From Anaerolinea sp. (GTDB lineage: Bacteria > Chloroflexota > Anaerolineae > Anaerolineales > Villigracilaceae): 9,626 nt of DNA. The stretch spans positions 1-9,626 of the forward strand of contig DYNS01000089.1 of assembly GCA_020720965.1 (NCBI GenBank). Direction: 5' to 3'. The notes beneath the pieces are model-generated. The model did no database searches. It had not been told where the DNA came from and saw only the letters and a list, made by a program, of their open reading frames with translations. Below, piece by piece: positions 5,701 through 9,626 of the stretch; position 1 is the stretch's first letter; the number at the start of each line of letters is the position of its first letter. Made by a program: the position numbers and the translations under genes.

Positions 5701-8561
5701 GCGCGCTGCCAAAAAACTTGTTTAAACGTGGCGGTGAGGGTTTGGGGCTGAGGGGCTTTTTGCCAGTCGGCGGTGAGGATGCGGAAGGAGAGGGGAGCGC
5801 CTGCCTGCCCAAACCAGGCGGAGGGGTGTACTCCGATGTAGAAACGCTCCGGGTGCAGGGGCAGTTCGCTCCGAACGCTGACGGGGTATCCGCCGCTTTC
5901 GGTGGCGGTGACTTGCAGGGTGAGGGTGGCGCTGCGGGGCAGGTTGAGGTTGGGCAGGGAGATGCTGAAGTTGCCGTTGGCATCGGTGAAGCCTTCTCCC
6001 TGACGGGAGAGGTATTCAAAGGCTGGGTCGCTGAGGAAGAGCCAGGGGTCGCTGTTGTCTCCGGTTTCGTAGCCGGGCAGGTCGAACCAGGCGGGGGTGG
6101 CGTATAAATCCCACCGGATGGGCAGGTTGGCGGCGGGAGCGCCGAAGAAGTATTCCGCGTGGAATTGCCCGGTTGCCGAGTCTCCGCTGAGGAGGGCGGG
6201 CTGGTCAAAGTTCAGGCTCAGGTTTAGTTCCGGTTTGCGGTAGTCGGCTACTTGAATGTTGAGGTAGCCGCCGTTTACCCAACCTTGTTCCGGGGTGTTG
6301 AGTTGAAAGGAGTAATCGCCGGGGGTTAGGTCGGCGGGCAGGTTTGCCTGCCCGGAGAAACTGCCAAAAGCGGAGAGGGTGAAGGACTCGTTGATGAGTT
6401 CGTTGCCGTTCATGTCGCTGAGGGTGATGGTGACGGGCTGGTCGGATGCTGTGTAACGCCCGTCAAATTCCCGCTGCAAAATGCCCCGGTAGTAAACTGT
6501 GTCGCCGGGGCGGTAGATGGGTCTGTCGGAGTAGAGGTAGGCGTGGCTTTGGCTGGCGGAGGGGCGGCTGTCGAAACTGGTGTTGGCGGGGATGCCATCC
6601 AACCAGGTGTAATCTCCCCAGAGGGAGGCGCCCATGCCGAATTGTTCCTGCCCGGGGGCGCTGATGACGACATAGGCTGCGCTGATGGGGGTGTTGAGGG
6701 GCGTGCGGAACAGCCCGTTGGCATCGGTTTGCCCGGTGGTGATGAGATTGCCAGAGAAGTCGTACACGCTGAGGGGCAGGTTGGGGGCGGCTGCGCCCGT
6801 CCGCAGGTCTGTAACCCAGGCGAGCGCCTCGGCGGCGGAGAGTTTGACCAGTACGTTGAGGTGACTGACGACCAAGGTGCGGGTGGGGTCGTAAGCCGAG
6901 CCAACATCCGGCGATTCGGCGCGGACATAGTATAGCCCTGGCGTTAGCCCTTCCTCGCTGAGGGAAATTTCCACCGGCTGGTTGTTGTTCCGCTCCAGGG
7001 CGGGGCGCAGGCTCCAGGTTTGGGCGGCGGCGGGCTGGTAGTTGCTGCGGAATTCGTATTCTCGCTCGTAGGTGAAGAAATCTGCCAGGGTCATTTCGCC
7101 GCGGGTGACGGAAATGGAATTGATGTTGACTGCCTGCACGCCCAGGGAGGCTTCTTCTGGGGTGGTGAAGAGCTGTCCCCGGTAGGATGTAAAGCCAAAA
7201 GAGGGAACTGCGTCTGCCTCGGTGAAGGTGAGGGTTTGGGGTTGCCCCAGGCTTTGCCCCCATTCATCTGCCAAGTTGGGGTCTATGCGGAGGGTGTAGG
7301 TTTGCCCGGCGCTGAACTGCCCATAGGCGGAGAGTTCTGTGCCGGAGGCGGAGATGTTGAAGTAGGAGGGCTGAGGCGAAACGGTGATGAGGCTTTCGTA
7401 GCCCTGGTCTGGTTGTTGGGGCGGGGCGCTAAAGTAGAGGGTGATGGCTCCGTTGGCGGGGCGGACTGCGCCGTTGGCTATATCTGCCCCGTAAAAGGCG
7501 AAGTTGTCGTAGGTGCGGTATTGTCGCAGGGTGTCTGCTGTCAGGGGGGCGCCGCCCAAAGAGCGGGCATTTTGCCCCAAAAAGAGACTCGCATTGGCGG
7601 CGCGGGGCAGGGCGGCGGAGGCGCGGAAGGTGAGTACCTCGCCGCTTTCGTTCCAGGTAAATTCTCCGGGGGTGGGGTTGCCCTCCTGCCCCCGCAGGGC
7701 AAACTGCGCCTCCACGCTGGCTTTGTCCATAGGCTGGTTAAAGGTGATGCTTACTTCGGCTTCGGGGGCGAGAAACTCGGACGCGGGTGAGATGGATAAG
7801 ACCTCCGGCAGGGAGGTGGAAAAAGACCAGGCAAGGTTGGGAGATTGAGAATCCAGCCCGGTTCCGGCAATGCTTTGCAGGGCGGGGTTCACCTGCACGG
7901 TGTAGGTTTCACCCCCGGCAAGGCTGGGCTGCGGGTAAAAGATGTAGGCGCTGGTGTTCAGCCATTCGCCTTTGCCGGAGGCGGCAGGCAGCAGGCTAAA
8001 GCCCGCTGGCAGGTTGGCAGAATCTGCGCCGAGGGGGACAACCGGCTGATTAAACGAAACCACAATCGCCGAGGCGGGCGAGACTTGTTGCGCCTGCGGG
8101 GCAGGGAGCACCTGGGAAACTTTCAACATTCCGGCGGTGCGGTAGGTAAAGGTTTGGGCTTGCGGCAGGGTTAAACCGGTGCGGGCGGTTTTTGCGGAAG
8201 TGTTAATCTGAAAGTTCACGTCCGCATCGGGGGGCAGGGGTTGGGTGGGGGTGATGTTGAGGGTGGAGGCATCCAACCAGGTGAAGAGGGGATTGGGCAT
8301 TTCCTGCGACTGGTAGGCAGCCTGCACCGAGGCGGGGTCCATTGCCTCGCTAAAGTAGACGCTGATGGGCGCGACCAGCGGCAGAAGGCTCCCCTGCGGC
8401 GGAATCGTCTCGGTGATGACGGGCGGCAGGGGCAGGGCGGTGGCGGTGGGCAAAGGGGTGGGGATGGGAGTCGCCGCACCCGGCAGTGCCAGGCTGCAAG
8501 CCAGGGCGGTGAGGGTGAGCAGGAGAATCAGCCAGGTAAACGGGTGGTTTTTTTTCGTCAT
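2730..8561 (-). CDS. Bacterial alpha-2-macroglobulin family lipoprotein, thioester-less, with N-terminal Ig-like (Big_5-type) domains
   Basis: A 1943-residue secreted protein. Bacterial alpha-2-macroglobulins trap foreign proteases at the cell surface. Seen in order: signal peptide with lipobox ending in C22; Pro/Thr tether (about 27-48); four Ig-like domains of Big_5 type (about 48-145, 146-250, 251-352, 353-450); macroglobulin domains (about 455-1200) including the hallmark SDRPIYRPGDTVYYRG (678-693); a Gly-rich segment at the bait position (1206-1214); VRENFPDTAYW (1220-1230) and TLPDNLTTWNIDTRG (1247-1261), hallmarks of the domain before the thioester domain; an alpha-helical thioester-type domain (about 1405-1715) with DGGWAW and DPYITAYILYGLEQ; and a C-terminal domain (about 1780-1943). 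The usual CxEQ is SNEQ at 1446-1449, so no thioester can form. The only Cys of the mature chain are C22, C1800 and C1805. It is longer than the E. coli homologue YfhM (about 1650 residues). The start is supported by GAGGAG six bases upstream. Trapping ability is inference; a structural or inhibitor-docking role is possible. Confidence 0.93.
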   Translation of the reverse strand: MTKKNHPFTWLILLLTLTALACSLALPGAATPIPTPLPTATALPLPPVITETIPPQGSLLPLVAPISVYFSEAMDPASVQAAYQSQEMPNPLFTWLDASTLNITPTQPLPPDADVNFQINTSAKTARTGLTLPQAQTFTYRTAGMLKVSQVLPAPQAQQVSPASAIVVSFNQPVVPLGADSANLPAGFSLLPAASGKGEWLNTSAYIFYPQPSLAGGETYTVQVNPALQSIAGTGLDSQSPNLAWSFSTSLPEVLSISPASEFLAPEAEVSITFNQPMDKASVEAQFALRGQEGNPTPGEFTWNESGEVLTFRASAALPRAANASLFLGQNARSLGGAPLTADTLRQYRTYDNFAFYGADIANGAVRPANGAITLYFSAPPQQPDQGYESLITVSPQPSYFNISASGTELSAYGQFSAGQTYTLRIDPNLADEWGQSLGQPQTLTFTEADAVPSFGFTSYRGQLFTTPEEASLGVQAVNINSISVTRGEMTLADFFTYEREYEFRSNYQPAAAQTWSLRPALERNNNQPVEISLSEEGLTPGLYYVRAESPDVGSAYDPTRTLVVSHLNVLVKLSAAEALAWVTDLRTGAAAPNLPLSVYDFSGNLITTGQTDANGLFRTPLNTPISAAYVVISAPGQEQFGMGASLWGDYTWLDGIPANTSFDSRPSASQSHAYLYSDRPIYRPGDTVYYRGILQREFDGRYTASDQPVTITLSDMNGNELINESFTLSAFGSFSGQANLPADLTPGDYSFQLNTPEQGWVNGGYLNIQVADYRKPELNLSLNFDQPALLSGDSATGQFHAEYFFGAPAANLPIRWDLYATPAWFDLPGYETGDNSDPWLFLSDPAFEYLSRQGEGFTDANGNFSISLPNLNLPRSATLTLQVTATESGGYPVSVRSELPLHPERFYIGVHPSAWFGQAGAPLSFRILTADWQKAPQPQTLTATFKQVFWQRAEGEWGFYQFTPTYEILETKSLNTSATGEADLTFTPPAAGTYALEVRGENALTQTLLWVGGKENAAFPRLPYDILRLTADQQEYQPGQTADIFIPNDLGSPALALLSLERGGIHDLQVVTIPPEGYRLQIPLTDEHAPNIYLSATLLGQGTSFRQGFLNIPVEPSAFTLQVNLQADPPQAKPGETLTLHLTATDRQNQPVQAEFSLAVVDLALLALADPNAPDILPAFYNTQPLGVQTGLTAAIYSMRNINFGGGKGGGGGYDTLTVRENFPDTAYWKADIRTDAQGKAQVSLTLPDNLTTWNIDTRGISQNAQVGQTTVQVITSKDLLIRPQTPRFLVVGDHATLSALLNNNTGQTLQAQASLNATGFSLDAETPAQQPISIPAGGSALVQWRGTAQDAEKIEATFSVTSGKLQDAARPATGDIPVLHYNAPQTFSAAGILTENNLRQTELIALPRSFQPQGGQLHLELAPSLASAVLSALQARPLPETVWSNEQILSHLLPNQALYLALQSAGIENEALKEELQALLKTQAAQLLASQKVDGGWAWSINGDPADPYITAYILYGLEQVRRAAMSDLPLEESIQRGRDYLFSNAEPFTASISLADPYWANLTVYYAYMLHETGGLNNFSYLIDVLYEERERLEPWSQAMLATLLSRYYPGDSRIQTLYSDLQSLALRSATGAHWQSAQTGWMLPGSPLFSTAIVLYSLLEEDPASPLATDAARYLSSQYNPQSGWGSDYETAWVSLALTRYLIARGEYRANFAYSASLNGRSVAEGQAGGEANLTAVHTIIPLSGLALNGANELSLSRGEGAGSLYYRASLQVLRPVESAPPLQKGIEISRSYLACPQTGCATLTSYDLQSENPNVTVRLSLTLPQDAYALTVQDYIPAGSDLLNPTLKTSAKEEQATPLYNPADPIGSQWGWWYFEPARLYADHIEWSAPYLPAGTYTLTYTITPSQPGEYRVLPARAWLTYFPEVQGASAGTVFTIR
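4215..4226 (-). other. Degenerate thioester site SNEQ (expected CxEQ) in the macroglobulin
   Basis: Residues 1446-1449 read Ser-Asn-Glu-Gln just after PETVW, at the place where thioester-bearing homologues have Cys-x-Glu-Gln. The Ser codon is AGC (plus-strand bases 4224-4226), one base from TGC. The acceptor Gln and the flanking helices are kept, so the domain fold remains while the covalent bond is lost. Confidence 0.8.
4920..4946 (-). other. Gly-rich bait-region segment of the macroglobulin
   Basis: Residues 1206-1214 read GGGKGGGGG, between the macroglobulin domain ending in NINF and VRENFPDTAYW. This is where alpha-2-macroglobulins carry the protease-cut bait region. Likely cut points nearby are R1201, K1209 and R1221. 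That it works as bait is inference. Confidence 0.6.
8448..8468 (+). other. Potential G-quadruplex motif within the tether-coding part of the macroglobulin gene
   Basis: Four plus-strand G runs of 3-4 bases are separated by loops CAAA, T and AT, which fits the canonical G3+N1-7 pattern. More G2-G4 runs continue to the left as far as 8421. The motif lies on the template strand about 100 bases into the macroglobulin gene and encodes the Pro/Thr-rich tether on the other strand. It may just follow from Pro codons in a GC-rich genome. Confidence 0.4.
8496..8561 (-). other. Lipoprotein signal peptide and lipobox of the macroglobulin
   Basis: Residues 1-22: a KK-containing N terminus, a hydrophobic core (LILLLTLTAL, 11-20) and A-L-A before C22. 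The -3 residue is Ala rather than the favoured Leu, but the sequence still fits the general lipoprotein pattern with small residues at -1 and -4/-3. Lipid attachment at C22 followed by a Pro/Thr tether (residues 27-48) would hold the protein on the outer face of the cytoplasmic membrane. Confidence 0.75.
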
Positions 8562-8567
8562 TTCAAT

Positions 8568-8573
8568 CTCCTC
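8568..8573 (-). promoter_or_regulatory. Shine-Dalgarno of the macroglobulin gene
   Basis: The minus strand reads GAGGAG, then six bases (ATTGAA), then ATG at 8561-8559. Spacing and match are good and fix the start so that the lipoprotein signal peptide is complete. Confidence 0.8.
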
Positions 8574-8602
8574 GGTGGGGGCGGGCGGGGATGCCCATGA
8601 AG

Positions 8603-8608
8603 ATTATA
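8603..8608 (-). promoter_or_regulatory. Putative -10 box for the macroglobulin gene
   Basis: The minus strand has a perfect TATAAT. Transcription from it would start near 8596 and leave a leader of about 35 bases carrying the Shine-Dalgarno. No good -35 is seen: with 17-base spacing the hexamer is ATGGCG, which lies within the terminator hairpin. The box stands alone as an AT-rich patch in a GC-rich region, directly after the upstream terminator. Confidence 0.45.
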
Positions 8609-8612
8609 CAAA

Positions 8613-8647
8613 CAAAAACATCCTGCGCCATAGGACGCAGGATGTTT
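8613..8647 (-). terminator. Rho-independent terminator of the ABC permease operon
   Basis: A perfect 12-base-pair inverted repeat (AAACATCCTGCG at 8616-8627 with its complement at 8636-8647) surrounds an 8-base loop. On the minus strand the stem runs into TTTTTG then TTTG, a proper U tract. It begins 19 bases after the permease stop. On the plus strand the stem is followed by GGC, so it works in one direction only. Confidence 0.85.
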
Positions 8648-8666
8648 GGCAAAAGTTCCGCCGGGT

Positions 8667-9623
8667 TCACTTGTTCACATGCGCCAGACGCGGGTCGAGC
8701 GCATCACGCAAACCGTCCCCCAACAGGTTGAAGGCAAGTACGGTGAGCATGATAGCCGCGCCAGGGTAAAAAACCAGGTGCGGGGCGGTGAAAACCTGGT
8801 TGCGCTCCGAGCCGAGCATGGAACCCCATTCCGGGGTGGGGGGTTGCGCTCCCAAACCGAGAAAGGAGAGGGCGGCGGCATCTAAAATGGCGGTGGCGAT
8901 GCCCAAAGTGCCTTGTACGATGAGGGGGGTGAGGGCGTTGGGAAGGATGCGGCGGAACAAAATCTCCAGATGGTTGCCGCCCAGGGCGCGGGTGGCTGAG
9001 ACGTAATCCATCTCTCGCACCGAGAGAACGCTGGCGCGGACAACGCGGGCATACGCGGGGATGGAGACAATCCCGATGGCGAGCAGGGCATTAATCAAGC
9101 CCGGTCCCAGCACGGTGACGATGGCAATGGCAAGCAGGAGGGAGGGGAAAGCCAGCAACACGTCCATTAACCGCATGATGAGGTTATCTACCCAACCGCC
9201 GAAGTAACCGCTTACTGCGCCCAATGCCGTGCCGATGACGATGGCAAAGATGACGGTGGAAAAGCCGACCATGAGGCTGAGGCGGGTTCCGAATAGCAGG
9301 CGGCTAAACTGGTCGCGGACGTTGCCATCTAATCCCATGATGTGTTGGGGCTGGTCTGTTGGGCAGCCCAGCAGGTGAATGCAGGGCGATTGACGCATTT
9401 TTACATCTTCCACGCCCAGCAGCACCTGACCGGGGTCGTAGGGGGCAAGGAGGGGGGCAAACAGGGCGATGAAGATGAGGGCGAGGACGATGCCCAGCCC
9501 CACCATTGCCGACTTGCGGCGGAAGAGTCGCCGCCAGGTGATGCGCCACAGGCTGACGGACTGTAGGGAGAGTTCCGCCGCTTTGGCGGGGGTGGGTTGG
9601 GAGGTGGGTTGTGGATGGGTCAT
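8667..9623 (-). CDS. ABC transporter permease, DppC/OppC type (dipeptide/oligopeptide/nickel family)
   Basis: A 318-residue inner-membrane protein with about six hydrophobic segments. The N-terminal part (about 25-65; LWRITWRRLFRRKSAMVGL, then a membrane helix and APLLAPYDP) is typical of OppC_N. The permease core (about 108-310) holds the ATPase-docking EAA loop around YVSATRALGGNHLEILFRRI (207-226) and the family end LLGDGLRDALDPRL. In this family the protein pairs with a DppB-like permease, two ATPases and a binding protein to import peptides or related solutes. The loop after the first helix is longer than usual and contains CIHLLGC with two Cys (81, 87) before GLDGNVRDQFSRLLFGTR, the counterpart of the common GTDxxGRD segment. 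The start at 9623 is three bases from the window edge, so a longer N terminus cannot be excluded. No ATPase gene follows; a terminator does, so this is the last gene of its operon. Confidence 0.92.
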   Translation of the reverse strand: MTHPQPTSQPTPAKAAELSLQSVSLWRITWRRLFRRKSAMVGLGIVLALIFIALFAPLLAPYDPGQVLLGVEDVKMRQSPCIHLLGCPTDQPQHIMGLDGNVRDQFSRLLFGTRLSLMVGFSTVIFAIVIGTALGAVSGYFGGWVDNLIMRLMDVLLAFPSLLLAIAIVTVLGPGLINALLAIGIVSIPAYARVVRASVLSVREMDYVSATRALGGNHLEILFRRILPNALTPLIVQGTLGIATAILDAAALSFLGLGAQPPTPEWGSMLGSERNQVFTAPHLVFYPGAAIMLTVLAFNLLGDGLRDALDPRLAHVNK

Positions 9624-9626
9624 GGG

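Noticed and set aside
4651..5712. 353-codon open frame on the minus strand in another frame of the macroglobulin gene
   Set aside because: The product is almost all Arg, Pro and His, typical of an out-of-frame reading of GC-rich coding DNA.
5109..6107. 332-codon open frame on the plus strand inside the macroglobulin gene
   Set aside because: Its Gly/Val-rich product is what the opposite strand of a GC-rich gene gives. It has no motif, and the minus-strand macroglobulin domains here are clear.
2730..8561. The macroglobulin as an S-layer or adhesin protein
   Set aside because: The Ig-like N-terminal domains alone could suggest this, but RPIYRPGDTVYYRG, VRENFPDTAYW and the DGGWAW helical domain are specific to the macroglobulin family.

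Overview
The window is a densely packed stretch of bacterial chromosome with high GC content. It holds five protein genes and one real intergenic gap of about 105 bases. No RNA gene, insertion sequence, CRISPR array or prophage gene is visible. The gene styles fit a Chloroflexota bacterium, probably of the Anaerolineae type. The pointers are a very large alpha-2-macroglobulin lipoprotein with a Pro/Thr tether and stacked Ig-like domains, and a DppC-type permease with a Cys-containing insert. This placement is inference from protein style; no rRNA or other phylogenetic marker is present.

Left block (1-2743, + strand): the 3' part of a PfkB-family sugar or nucleoside kinase, a complete M20-family metallopeptidase, and a complete MFS transporter. 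Each gene overlaps the next by ATGA (456-459 and 1550-1553), so they almost certainly form one translationally coupled operon. The operon pairs a transporter with an amide-bond hydrolase and a kinase, which suggests uptake or export and breakdown of a small molecule that cannot be named from sequence.

Centre block (2730-8561, - strand): one 1943-residue secreted lipoprotein of the bacterial alpha-2-macroglobulin family. It fills 60% of the window. The thioester Cys of the family motif is Ser here (SNEQ), the bait-region position is a short Gly-rich linker, and four Ig-like domains are added at the N terminus. Its 3' end overlaps the MFS gene tail to tail by 14 bases.

Right block (8667-9623, - strand): a complete DppC/OppC-type ABC permease, presumably the last gene of a peptide-uptake operon that starts beyond the right edge. 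A strong intrinsic terminator (8613-8647) ends it. A TATAAT box just after the terminator probably starts the macroglobulin transcript.

The most noteworthy points are the thioester-less macroglobulin and a base-skew switch inside the M20 gene that does not follow gene direction. I see no evidence of a wholly new multi-gene system.
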